NCBI RefSeq assembly: GCF_001612845.1
Contig: NZ_BDBF01000037.1
Span: 1 to 64,000, forward strand
Source: Nocardia elegans NBRC 108235
GTDB taxonomy: Bacteria; Actinomycetota; Actinomycetes; Mycobacteriales; Mycobacteriaceae
DNA: 64,000 nt
Direction of reading: 5' to 3'
Both the position numbers and the translations under genes were made by a program. Within the stretch, counting starts at the first letter, position 1, and each line of letters starts with the position of its first letter. Below the pieces are notes generated by a model. That model did not search any database and was not told where the DNA came from. It saw nothing but the letters and a program-made list of their open reading frames with translations. Below are positions 15,805 to 24,146 of the stretch, piece by piece.

Positions 15805-16872
15805 ATGAGCACACCAACCCGCCGCCGCTTGCCCGATGCGCCCTTCCTCGCCGCCGCCACCGGCGCCGGACCCGGCCGCCGTCCCGTCTGGTTCATGCGG
15901 CAGGCCGGACGGTCCCTGCCCGAGTACCGCGAACTACGCGCGGGCATCGGGATGCTGGAGTCGTGTTTCGATCCGGAGCTGGTGTGCGAGATCACGCTGC
16001 AGCCGATCCGCCGCCACGGTGTGGACGCGGCAATCCTGTTCTCCGACATCGTCGTTCCGCTCAAGGCGGCCGGCATCGAGCTCGATATCGTGCCCGGCGT
16101 GGGGCCGGTGATCGCGAATCCGGTGCGCTCGGTCGACGATGTGCGCGCGCTGCCGCGGCTGCGCCGCGAGGAGGTCGGCGCGATCACCGACGGTGTGCGG
16201 CTGTTGCTCGACGAACTCGGCGAGACGCCGCTCATCGGATTCGCCGGTGCCCCTTTCACTCTCGCGTCCTATCTGGTGGAGGGCGGCCCCAGCCGCAACC
16301 ACGAGCGGACCAAGGCGCTGATGCTCGGCGACCCGCAAACCTGGCACGCGCTGCTCGGTGTGCTCACCGATATCACCGTGGAATTCCTGCGCGCCCAGAT
16401 CGGGGCCGGGGTGGACGCGGTGCAATTGTTCGACTCGTGGGCGGGCGCGTTGTCGCTGGCGCAGTACCGGGAATTCGTTCTGCCGCATTCGGAACGGGTT
16501 TTCGCCGAGATCGGGCAGGCTGGTGTGCCGCGTATCCACTTCGGGGTCGGCACGGGTGAACTGCTGGGTGCGATGGGGGAGGCGGGAGCCGATGTCGTCG
16601 GCGTCGATTGGCGGGTGCCGCTGACTGCCGCCGCGCGCCGCGTCGGGCCCGGAAAAGCCTTGCAGGGCAATCTCGATCCGGCCGTCCTGTTCGCGGGCAG
16701 CGAGGTCGTCGAGCGTGAGATCCGCCGCATCGCCCACGAGGCCGACGAGGCGATCACCCTCGGCGCCACCGGTCATATCTTCAACCTGGGCCACGGCGTG
16801 TTGCCCGACACCGACCCCGGCGCCATCACCGCGGCGGTCGAACTGATCCACAGCCTGCCCACGCCGCTGTAA
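15805..16872 (+). CDS. hemE: Uroporphyrinogen decarboxylase
   Basis: A 355-residue enzyme that removes four acetate carboxyls from uroporphyrinogen III to make coproporphyrinogen III. Both family signatures are present: PVWFMRQAGRSLPEYRELR near residue 27 and GFAGAPFTLASYLVEGG near 145. The conserved FDSWAG and the C-terminal GHIFNLGHGVLPDTDP are also visible. The ATG at 15805 is followed at once by family-like sequence. It opens the hemE-hemY-hemQ group, the haem route of Actinobacteria in which coproporphyrinogen III, not protoporphyrinogen, is oxidised next. Confidence 0.97.
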   Translation: MSTPTRRRLPDAPFLAAATGAGPGRRPVWFMRQAGRSLPEYRELRAGIGMLESCFDPELVCEITLQPIRRHGVDAAILFSDIVVPLKAAGIELDIVPGVGPVIANPVRSVDDVRALPRLRREEVGAITDGVRLLLDELGETPLIGFAGAPFTLASYLVEGGPSRNHERTKALMLGDPQTWHALLGVLTDITVEFLRAQIGAGVDAVQLFDSWAGALSLAQYREFVLPHSERVFAEIGQAGVPRIHFGVGTGELLGAMGEAGADVVGVDWRVPLTAAARRVGPGKALQGNLDPAVLFAGSEVVEREIRRIAHEADEAITLGATGHIFNLGHGVLPDTDPGAITAAVELIHSLPTPL

Positions 16873-17024
16873 GCCGCCATCGTCGCCAGTGGTGCGGCGG
16901 ACGCACGCACTTGGAACCGTGAGCGTGGCATCGAGGCGGTACCCGGGCGCCCCTCGCGAGGCGAGTACGTTGCAGGGGTGCGGTAGCGTCGCGCGCCGGC
17001 GCGGGGACGAGTTGAGGAGCAGGT

Positions 17025-18365
17025 ATGCGGGTCGTGGTGGTCGGTGGCGGGATCAGTGGTCTGGTCGCGGCGTATCGGCTGCGAGTGGCCCTCGGCTCGG
17101 AGCTCGAACTGGTGCTGGTGGAGCGGCGCGACCGGGTCGGTGGCATTCTGCACACCGGTGAGCTGGCAGGGGAGCCGGTGGATCTGGGCGCGGAGGCGTT
17201 CGTGGGCCGACGGCCCGAAATCCCGGCGCTGCTCGCAGAGTTGGGGCTGACCGAGCAACTGGTGCATCCGGCCGGGCGGCGACCGTTGATCTGGTCCGGC
17301 GGCACCGCCCACCCACTGCCCGAAGGCACGCTGATGGGCATTCCCGCCGGGCCCGATGCCGTGGCCGGCCTGGTGGACGCCGAGACGCTCGACCGGATCG
17401 CCGCCGAGCCGAGTCGGCCGCTGCGCTGGGAACGCGGCGGCGACGTGTCGGTCGCCGAACTGGTCGGCGACCGTTTCGGTGCGCAGGTGGTGCAACGCAG
17501 TGTCGATCCGCTGCTGGGCGGGGTGTATGCCGGGCGCGCGGAGTCGATCGGGGTGCGCGCGGCGCTGCCGCCCCTGGCCGCCGCCCTCGACGCCGGCGCC
17601 CCGAATCTCACCCGGGCGGTCGCCGACGCCCTGCCGCCGCCGTCCACGGCCCCGGTTTTCGGCGGCCTGCGCGACGGATATCGGGTCCTGCTCGACGCCC
17701 TGCGGGAGGCCGCCGCGCCGAAGGTCGAAACCGATACGGCCGCAACGGGTCTGGTGCGTACGGCCACCGGCTGGCGGATCGATCCGGTCGGCGAGGCCGA
17801 CGCGGTGATCCTCGCCACCCCGGCGCCCGTCACCGCCGAGTTGCTACGGTCGGTGGCCCCGGAAGCAGCCGCGGCCGCGGCCGGTATCGAACTGTCCTCA
17901 TCCGCCGTGGTCGCCCTGGGCCTGCCGGCCGACACCCCACTGCCCGACAATTCCGGCATTCTGGTCGCCACCGGAGAACCGTTGCGCGCCAAGGCCTTTA
18001 CCCTCTCCAGCCGCAAATGGCCGCATCTGGCCGAGCGCGACGTGGCGCTGGTACGCGCCTCGTTCGGCCGCTTCGGTGACGACACTCCGCTGAGCTGGTC
18101 GGACGATGATCTCGTCGCGGCAGCCGTGGCCGACCTCTCCACCGTGACCGGTCTCGCGATCCACCCCGAAACGGCCCTGGTGCAACGCTGGCGCGGCGGC
18201 CTCCCGCAGTACGCGCCCGGCCACACCACTCGCATCGCCGAAGTGGAATCGGCGGTTGCCGCACTGCCCGGCCTCGCGATCGCCGGTGCGTACCTGCACG
18301 GCGTCGGCGTCCCGGCCTGTGCGGCCTCGGGAACCGCTGCGGCGCAACGCATTCTGGCCCGGTGA
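17025..18365 (+). CDS. hemY: Coproporphyrinogen III / protoporphyrinogen oxidase, FAD-dependent
   Basis: A 446-residue flavoprotein. The N-terminal dinucleotide fold has VVVVGGGISGLVAAYRL and the ERRDRVGGILHTG block; the DPLLGGVYAGRAESIGVRA segment and the C-terminal GVGVPACAASGTAAAQRIL are typical of HemY. In Actinobacteria this enzyme makes coproporphyrin III. No transmembrane anchor is visible, consistent with a soluble Gram-positive type. The ATG at 17025 follows gaggagcag. It lies 152 bases after hemE and before hemQ, whose product uses the later iron-loaded product. Confidence 0.95.
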   Translation: MRVVVVGGGISGLVAAYRLRVALGSELELVLVERRDRVGGILHTGELAGEPVDLGAEAFVGRRPEIPALLAELGLTEQLVHPAGRRPLIWSGGTAHPLPEGTLMGIPAGPDAVAGLVDAETLDRIAAEPSRPLRWERGGDVSVAELVGDRFGAQVVQRSVDPLLGGVYAGRAESIGVRAALPPLAAALDAGAPNLTRAVADALPPPSTAPVFGGLRDGYRVLLDALREAAAPKVETDTAATGLVRTATGWRIDPVGEADAVILATPAPVTAELLRSVAPEAAAAAAGIELSSSAVVALGLPADTPLPDNSGILVATGEPLRAKAFTLSSRKWPHLAERDVALVRASFGRFGDDTPLSWSDDDLVAAAVADLSTVTGLAIHPETALVQRWRGGLPQYAPGHTTRIAEVESAVAALPGLAIAGAYLHGVGVPACAASGTAAAQRILAR

Positions 18366-18848
18366 TCGATTCGGCGTGCCGCCGGCCTGCCTCGCCCGGC
18401 GAGGCGACGCCGGGAATACCGTTGCGCGACGCGCCGTAGTGGACAAGCGGGCTGCAGGGCGCCCGCGCCGCGCGTCGGCTCGTTTTCGGGAACAGACCTG
18501 CCGAACGACCCGTGCTCCTGTCCGGCCTTCCGGCGGGCTGCCCAGGTCGGTGGAAGACTGGCTTCCGAGCGGCCCGGTCGGCTGCGGCGGCGGCGCACAG
18601 CAATGCCGGTGCCGAGTGACCAGCCGACTGTCCCGTGCAGAACCCGATCGGCCCGCATCGGCCCGGGAAGACAGGCCTGCGATCCCACGCTCTCCCTCGC
18701 CGATTGCGGGCTGTCGACGCGCATCGAACGGGTGGCGGACAACCGATATCGGCCGACTGCGTGCGGGCGCCTGTACGCGAAGCGACCGTGCCGAACAACA
18801 CGGGTGCGGGCGTTCTGCTGGAAACCGCCCAGTGGCACGATGGAGGCT
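18366..18848. other. 483-base gap before hemQ, no gene recognised
   Basis: The spacer between hemY and hemQ is GC-rich and open in several frames, but none of the translations shows a family signature, a ribosome site or plausible composition. It probably holds the hemQ promoter. In M. tuberculosis this junction is, from memory, much tighter. Confidence 0.45.
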
Positions 18849-19544
18849 ATGGCGCGACTCGATTACCAAGCTCTCAATTCGACCATCCGGTATCTGATGT
18901 TCTCGGTGTTCCAGGTCAAACCCGGAGTGCTGGGGGATCAGCGCGACACCGTGGTCAAGCAGGCGCGGGAATTCTTCGACTCGCTCGAGGAGCGTGGCGT
19001 CGTGGTCCGCGGGCTCTACGACGTGGCGGGTTTGCGCGCCGACGCCGATTTCATGATCTGGTGGCATGCCGAGAGGATCGAGGATCTGCAGGCCGCCTAC
19101 GCCGATTTCCGGCGCACCACCGATCTGGGGCGCGCGAGCACGCCGGTGTGGAGCAACGCCGCCCTGCATCGCCCCGCGGAGTTCAACAAGAGCCACATTC
19201 CGGCCTTCCTGGCCGGCGAGGAACCGGGCAACTACATCTGCGTCTACCCGTTCGTGCGCTCCTACGACTGGTACCTGCTGCCCGACGAGGAGCGTCGCCG
19301 CATGCTCGCCGACCACGGCAAGCAGGCCCGTGCCTATCCGGACGTGCGGGCCAACACCGTGGCCTCGTTCGCCCTCGGCGACTACGAGTGGATTCTCGCC
19401 TTCGAGGCCCCGGAACTGCACCGCATCGTCGACCTGATGCGCGATCTGCGTGCCACCGACGCCCGCAACCACGTGCGCGAGGAGATTCCGTTCTTCAGCG
19501 GCCCGCGCGTGGATGTCGAGCAGCTGGTCAACGCCCTGCCCTGA
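18849..19544 (+). CDS. hemQ: Coproheme decarboxylase (HemQ/ChdC)
   Basis: A 231-residue protein of the chlorite-dismutase-like superfamily. It decarboxylates iron-coproporphyrin III (coproheme) to haem b with peroxide, the last step of the coproporphyrin pathway. It closely matches Rv2676c (MARLDYQALNSTIRYLMFSVF, RGLYDVAGLRADADFMIW, AEFNKSHIPAFLAGEEPG, PFVRSYDWYLLPDEERRRML). The ATG at 18849 aligns with the mycobacterial start and follows tggagg; an in-frame ATG at 18840 would add only three residues. It closes the hemE-hemY-hemQ group. The stop codon lies inside a 20-base tandem duplication. Confidence 0.95.
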   Translation: MARLDYQALNSTIRYLMFSVFQVKPGVLGDQRDTVVKQAREFFDSLEERGVVVRGLYDVAGLRADADFMIWWHAERIEDLQAAYADFRRTTDLGRASTPVWSNAALHRPAEFNKSHIPAFLAGEEPGNYICVYPFVRSYDWYLLPDEERRRMLADHGKQARAYPDVRANTVASFALGDYEWILAFEAPELHRIVDLMRDLRATDARNHVREEIPFFSGPRVDVEQLVNALP

Positions 19545-19570
19545 GCCTCGACGCCCTGCCCTGAGCCTCG
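19531..19570 (+). repeat. Perfect 20-bp tandem duplication over the hemQ stop
   Basis: The unit acgccctgccctgagcctcg occurs at 19531-19550 and again, without change, at 19551-19570. The first copy encodes the last residues and the TGA of hemQ. A small hairpin (caccgc/gcggtg) follows at about 19576-19592. Confidence 0.95.
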
Positions 19571-19752
19571 AAATCACCGCCCTGAGCGGTGCGATCCGCC
19601 GGTGCCCCCGGAATTCGGGGCGTGCCGGGATGCGACCGGGCCCGTAGGGTCTTCCCGTCAGCTCGGTCGCGCGCCTGCTCGGCGCGCGATCCGCAGCGGT
19701 CGGCGGATCGCATCCGGCACTCTCGGGCGGTGAGTTTTTACCGGCGCCGCGA

Positions 19753-20208
19753 TCAGCCCGCCGCGTCGTCCGAGGGGTGCAGGCGCAGCGCGATCGAGTT
19801 GATGCAATACCGCTTGTCGGTGGGGGTCGGATAACCCTCGCCCTCGAAGACGTGCCCGAGGTGGCTGTGGCAGTTGGCGCACACCACCTCGACCCGGCGC
19901 ATCCCCAGCGAGTCGTCGGCCCGCAGAATCACCGCATCGGAATCGGCCGGATCGAAGAACGACGGCCACCCGCAATGCGAATGGAACTTCTCGGTGCTGC
20001 GGAACAATTCGGCGCCGCAGGCCCGGCAGGTGTAGACGCCGGTGGTTTCGGTATCGGTGTATTCACCGGTGAAGGCGCGTTCGGTGCCCGCTTCGCGCAG
20101 CACCGCGTATTCCTGCGGGGTCAGCCGCGCCCGCCACTGCTGCGGGCTCAGCTCGATCTTGGGTGCCGGAAGCGATGAAGTCGCGGGCGAACCATCCTGT
20201 GAGCTCAT
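19753..20208 (-). CDS. msrB: Peptide-methionine (R)-S-oxide reductase
   Basis: A 151-residue repair enzyme that reduces methionine-R-sulfoxide in proteins. Structural zinc is bound by two CxxC pairs (CRACGAEL and CANCHSHLGH), and the catalytic cysteine is in the C-terminal RYCINSIALR block; EGYPTPTDKRYC is the family signature. There is no signal peptide. The ATG at 20208 is convergent with hemQ and 57 bases upstream on the same strand lies aftC, as with Rv2674/Rv2673. Confidence 0.95.
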   Translation of the reverse strand: MSSQDGSPATSSLPAPKIELSPQQWRARLTPQEYAVLREAGTERAFTGEYTDTETTGVYTCRACGAELFRSTEKFHSHCGWPSFFDPADSDAVILRADDSLGMRRVEVVCANCHSHLGHVFEGEGYPTPTDKRYCINSIALRLHPSDDAAG

Positions 20209-20265
20209 GACGCGAGTCTAGTGGCGTCGCGCGACCATCCTCGGGACGCGACCGATCACCGCAGG

Positions 20266-21618
20266 TCAGCGCAGTGCACCGGCCTCCGGCTGCGCCGTCG
20301 GTTCCCTGGTGTCGTCGTCGGGCAGCGGTTCGTGGCGATCGATGCGTGGCGCCGGATCGGCAGTCGCGGCCGGAGCCTTGGTGGTCGTCTCGGGCAACAG
20401 GAACGCCGGTTCGATCCCCGAATCCAGCCGGCCCTCGCGCCGCGCCGCGAGATACCGGTCGCCGAGGACGCAGAACGTCACGATCAGCAGCAGCGCCCAG
20501 CCGAAGGTGACGCGCAGGTACTCGAGCGCCCGCCCGGTGCTCTGCCAGTGGTCGAGCAGCCATTTGTCGTAGGTCATGAACCCGAAGATCGCCAGCCAGG
20601 CCGGCCAGTTGCGCAGCACCGAATTGCGCAGCACCACCGTCATGAGGAACGGGAACAGCATCATCGAGTAGTACTGCTGTCCCAGACCCGACAGCAGCCA
20701 GGACGCGATCAGGATGATGCCGGCGGTGGTGCAGACGAAGAACACTTCGTCCTCGCGGCAGTACCGGTACAGCAGCCACAGCGAGATCAGCACCAGCACA
20801 CCGAGCACGATGCGCATACTCCAGGTCAGCCATATCGGCAGTCCGTAGTACTCGGCATTGCCCGCGATCGCGCTGTTGAAGTAGTCGCGCGATTTGAGCA
20901 GATAGGGCAGCGTGCGATGGACGAAGTCCATCGGATCCTTGGTCAGCGGCCACGCGACCGCCATCAGCACCACCGGCACGCCGATCGCGGTGATGAACAC
21001 CTGCCACTGGCGGCGCGCCAGCGGTATCAGCAGCATCGGCGCCAGCGTCGGTTTGACCGCGATCGTGAGTCCCATGACCAGCCCGGCCAGCAGATCGCGC
21101 CGTTGCAACAGCAGGTGGATGAACAGCACCTCGGCCAGCAGCAGGCACCCGTTGACATTGCCGAAACCCAGTGTGTTGATGACGGTTTCGGAGGCGAACA
21201 TCAGCAACAGCAGCAGCGGCGCGGCCACCGATTTCGTCGAGAATTTGAACAGCCGCAGCAGCAGATACCAGGCCAGGATGATCGCCACCGCGTTGAGCGC
21301 GATGAAGCACCAGCGCGATTTCTCCGGGTCGATCAGCGCGAGCGGCGCGATCAGCAGGGTGCCGCTGGGTGGGTACAGATAGTGCGGGTCGACCAGGTCG
21401 AAGTTCTCGCCGTAGATGGCGCGCCCGTTGAGGAAGGCCAGCGACGCCTTGTAGACCGGTGCGAAATCGTCGGTGATGGAGAAGTTGGTCCCTTTGACGA
21501 TGACCTGATGCAGCACTGTGAGGATCGCAAACGGCCACAGTGCGAAGTTGAACACTTCGGCGGTGGTGCGAGCGGTGCGCGGCTCGAGCTGACGAAGGAA
21601 CACTGGGGCACGGTACAC
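20266..21618 (-). CDS. aftC: Alpha-(1->3)-arabinofuranosyltransferase AftC (GT87/DUF2029)
   Basis: A 450-residue polytopic glycosyltransferase that uses decaprenyl-phosphoryl-arabinose to add 1,3-branches to arabinan of the cell wall. It reads closely with Rv2673: NFSITDDFAPVYKASLAFL (with the catalytic-site Asp pair), DPHYLYPPSGTLL, ASETVINTLGFGNVNGCLL, SRDYFNSAIAGNAEYYGLP, QQYYSMMLFPFLMTVVLRNS and ALEYLRVTFGWALLLIVTF. Ten or more hydrophobic segments are visible and the C-terminal ~45 residues are hydrophilic. The GTG at 21618 (VYRAPVFLRQ) was chosen because upstream sequence has no membrane-protein composition. It is a strong marker of the mycolic-acid-bearing lineage. Confidence 0.92.
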   Translation of the reverse strand: MYRAPVFLRQLEPRTARTTAEVFNFALWPFAILTVLHQVIVKGTNFSITDDFAPVYKASLAFLNGRAIYGENFDLVDPHYLYPPSGTLLIAPLALIDPEKSRWCFIALNAVAIILAWYLLLRLFKFSTKSVAAPLLLLLMFASETVINTLGFGNVNGCLLLAEVLFIHLLLQRRDLLAGLVMGLTIAVKPTLAPMLLIPLARRQWQVFITAIGVPVVLMAVAWPLTKDPMDFVHRTLPYLLKSRDYFNSAIAGNAEYYGLPIWLTWSMRIVLGVLVLISLWLLYRYCREDEVFFVCTTAGIILIASWLLSGLGQQYYSMMLFPFLMTVVLRNSVLRNWPAWLAIFGFMTYDKWLLDHWQSTGRALEYLRVTFGWALLLIVTFCVLGDRYLAARREGRLDSGIEPAFLLPETTTKAPAATADPAPRIDRHEPLPDDDTREPTAQPEAGALR

Positions 21619-21721
21619 CGGAAACCTGCGCGATGGTTGCGCGGACCCGCCGTCGGGCGTGCGGGTGACCGCTTTTGCCGGGTGTGCGCCCGGCCACTTC
21701 GTGCGTGGCCGCACGATAACC

Positions 21722-23287
21722 TCAGGCCGGGCAGGCGGTGCCGTCGGCGGGCAGCGTGCCGTCCTCGAGATAGCCGGCGATGTTCTGCTGCGCACAGCCC
21801 GAATGGGTGAACACCGGATGCCCCCAGCCCTGCCACTGCACGGTGGAGGTGCGCGCGCCCGCCGCACCCAGCGCGCCGGTGACCGAGGATCGCCCGTCGC
21901 CGCCGACGACGGGATCGGCGGCCGTACCCAGCACCAGCACCGGCAGGGTGAACTTGTCCGGCAGGCGCGGCGCCTGCGTCACCGGCCACGCCGAACATTC
22001 CATCAGTCCGGTCGCCGCCGTCTTACCGAAGGCGGGATACTTGGCAGCCCACTCGATCTCGAGCTGCTTGGCGCGGTCGGGGGTGGCGGGCTGCTGGTTG
22101 TCGCTACAGCGGGAGACGAATTGCCCGTCGGCTCCCACCGCTGCCGCCTCCCGGGTGACCAGAGCCTGCAAAGGCCCCTGATCGCCGCGTCCGGCCGCCG
22201 AGAGGGCATCGGCCAGTTCGGTGGTGCGCGCGGCCTGATCCGCGCGCGGGTCGCCGAGGAACGCGGTGATCGTGGTGGTCAGCGCCGATGCCGACAGGGC
22301 GCCGAGTTGTCCCGCTCCCGCCCGGTTGATCAGATCGGTGATCGCGGCCCGCGGATCCGCGCCCAGTGCGCATCCGAGATCGGCGCAGCGGCGGGCGAAT
22401 CCGGTCAGCGCCGCCTCGGCGCCCTTCACCTGCTGTTCGGTGCGCGTCACCGCATCGGTGTTCGCCGGTTCCGGCGAATCGAGCACCAGCCGGGCCAGCC
22501 GGTCGCCGAATTTGGCGGCGTAGCTCAGCGCCACGCGCGCGCCGTTTCCGGTGCCCAGCAGATCGATGTGGTCGACCTGCCACTGCTTGCGCAGTTGTTC
22601 GATGTCGTCGGCGGCGTGCGGGGCGTCGAAGGTGCCCTGATAGGGCTGCAGGAAGTCCTGGCAGGCGACGGTGGCGTTCTGGCTCAGGGTCGCCACCGCA
22701 TCCACCCGGTCGCCGCCACCGGGGGCGAACTGGCCGTTGTCGGCCAGCCCCTGCCGGGTGTCGTCGGGCAGGCAGTCGATCGGCTGGGAGCTGCCGATAC
22801 CGCGCCGATCCACCCCTACCACCGGCCGGCTCGCCAGAATCGCCGCGCCCGGCCCGGAGACCAGACCGGCGACGGTCGCGGTGGAGGATCGATCGCCGCC
22901 GGAGGTCACTACCAGCGGTGCCGCGTCGGCGGGCGTCTGCGGCGTGCGCGCGCGGACCGCGGCGATGCGAAAGGTGCCCAGGACCGTGCCGCCGGAATCG
23001 ATCGGCGCCGAGAACTCCGCGCAGTCGAAACTCACCCCGGCCGGCGGCGCCCCGGTGCCCAGCGAGCTGAAGGTCGGTGCCGCGCAATCGTGCCAGGCCA
23101 GATCGGTTTTGGGGACCTGCGCCTGCGGTGGCGCCGCCGGCGCGGCGCTGGTACTGGTGGCCGGGCCCGAGCCGCCGTGCGGTTGTTCCACCGCCACGCC
23201 CGGTCGCTGCGACGGCCCGGCACCACAGGCGGTGGTCAGCAGAACCGTCAGCGACGATGCCAGCAGAGCGGCGCGAGTCCAACGCAT
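21722..23287 (-). CDS. Secreted lipoprotein of the alpha/beta-hydrolase TAP-like family (Rv2672-like)
   Basis: A 521-residue exported protein. The N-terminus (MRWTRAALLASSLTVLLTTAC) is a lipoprotein signal with lipobox LTTAC, so it should be anchored outside the membrane. The rest follows the TAP/Rv2672 layout: oxyanion segment VTSGGDRSS, GVDRRGIGSSQPIDC, DDIEQLRKQW, and a C-terminal part with VLVLGTAADPVVGGDGR and WQGWGHPVFTHSGCAQQNI that supplies Asp and His. The nucleophile elbow reads LLGTGNGARVALSYA, with no serine in the GxSxG place. It may therefore be inactive or use another residue. Many paired cysteines fit an exported fold. Confidence 0.82.
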   Translation of the reverse strand: MRWTRAALLASSLTVLLTTACGAGPSQRPGVAVEQPHGGSGPATSTSAAPAAPPQAQVPKTDLAWHDCAAPTFSSLGTGAPPAGVSFDCAEFSAPIDSGGTVLGTFRIAAVRARTPQTPADAAPLVVTSGGDRSSTATVAGLVSGPGAAILASRPVVGVDRRGIGSSQPIDCLPDDTRQGLADNGQFAPGGGDRVDAVATLSQNATVACQDFLQPYQGTFDAPHAADDIEQLRKQWQVDHIDLLGTGNGARVALSYAAKFGDRLARLVLDSPEPANTDAVTRTEQQVKGAEAALTGFARRCADLGCALGADPRAAITDLINRAGAGQLGALSASALTTTITAFLGDPRADQAARTTELADALSAAGRGDQGPLQALVTREAAAVGADGQFVSRCSDNQQPATPDRAKQLEIEWAAKYPAFGKTAATGLMECSAWPVTQAPRLPDKFTLPVLVLGTAADPVVGGDGRSSVTGALGAAGARTSTVQWQGWGHPVFTHSGCAQQNIAGYLEDGTLPADGTACPA

Positions 23288-23319
23288 GCGCTACAGCCTG
23301 CCAGGTCCGGTGCGCCGTT

Positions 23320-24111
23320 TCAGCCTTGGGTGCGGCTGCGCTCCCACCGCGTCAGCACCGTGCCGTCGTCGTCGATCAACGCGTGGCGCAGGCTCATCGG
23401 GGTCGGCAAGGCATTGGGCGACACCGCGATTCGGCCCGCCGTGCCGCCGACCAGCAGCGGTGAGACGGTCAGGCACAACTCGTCGACCGCGCCCGCGCCG
23501 ATCAGTTCGCCGAACAGCGACGGGCCGCCCTCGCACAGCACCCGCAGCAGTCCGCGCTCGCCCAGCACCCGGCGGATGTCGGCGGCGGTGACGGTGCTCT
23601 GCCCGGCCTCGATCACCTCCGCGCCGGTCTCGGCGAGCAGGCGTTTGCGTTCGCCGTCGGCAGCGGCGGTGGTGAGGATCATCGGCCGGCGCTGGGTGTC
23701 GGTGAACAGCCGGCACGCCGGATCCAGCGCCGCGCTCGCCGTCACCACCGCGACCGGCGGCGGCGCACCGTCGCGCGCCCCGCCCAGCCCGTGGTGGTGC
23801 AGGCGCATACGCCGCCGGGAATCGGTGCGCGCACCGCCGTAGTTCTCCACGCGCGCGGTCCCGGCGCCGACGACGATCACGTCGGCCAGATCGCGCAGGA
23901 TGGCGAAGACGGTGGCGTCGGCGGGCCGGCCCAGGGCGCCGGAGCGGTCGTCGACGGTGACCGCGCCGTCGAGGCTGGCGATGAAGTTGACCCGGATCCA
24001 CGGCCGTTCCAGGGCCGCCGGATAGGTGTAGAGCTGAACCAGGTCGGTGATCTCGCCGGCACCGCCGGTGGTCAGTGCTGTGAACTGGATCGCATCGGGG
24101 ACACGCTGCAT
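23320..24111 (-). CDS. RibD C-terminal (dihydrofolate-reductase fold) pyrimidine reductase family
   Basis: A 263-residue NADPH-dependent reductase domain without the N-terminal deaminase of full RibD. Family blocks are RPWIRVNFIASLDGAVTVDDRSGALG, LADVIVVGAGTARVENYGG, LLRVLCEGGPSLFGELIGAGAVDELCLTVSPLLVGG (split here for description) and a closing LIDDDGTVLTRWERSR. It is the counterpart of Rv2671, which has been linked to riboflavin or folate-analogue metabolism; the physiological substrate remains uncertain. It is divergent from the ZapE-like gene by 35 bases and preceded on its own strand by nothing. Confidence 0.85.
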   Translation of the reverse strand: MQRVPDAIQFTALTTGGAGEITDLVQLYTYPAALERPWIRVNFIASLDGAVTVDDRSGALGRPADATVFAILRDLADVIVVGAGTARVENYGGARTDSRRRMRLHHHGLGGARDGAPPPVAVVTASAALDPACRLFTDTQRRPMILTTAAADGERKRLLAETGAEVIEAGQSTVTAADIRRVLGERGLLRVLCEGGPSLFGELIGAGAVDELCLTVSPLLVGGTAGRIAVSPNALPTPMSLRHALIDDDGTVLTRWERSRTQG

Positions 24112-24146
24112 AAGGTCCGATCACACCACGTCAGTACGCTACGAGC

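Noticed and set aside
16826..18838. 670-codon minus-strand frame opposite hemY
   Set aside because: A high-GC antisense shadow: Ser/Arg/Pro-rich, no motif, and hemY on the other strand is certain.
18256..18897. Possible gene in the hemY-hemQ gap
   Set aside because: The frame starts inside hemY, lacks a ribosome site and has no family signature.
20221..21810. 529-codon plus-strand frame opposite aftC
   Set aside because: Gln/Arg/His-rich translation typical of antisense to a membrane protein; AftC motifs on the minus strand are clear.
21659..23842. 727-codon plus-strand frame across two minus-strand genes
   Set aside because: It runs through two well-supported genes of the opposite strand and shows no domain.
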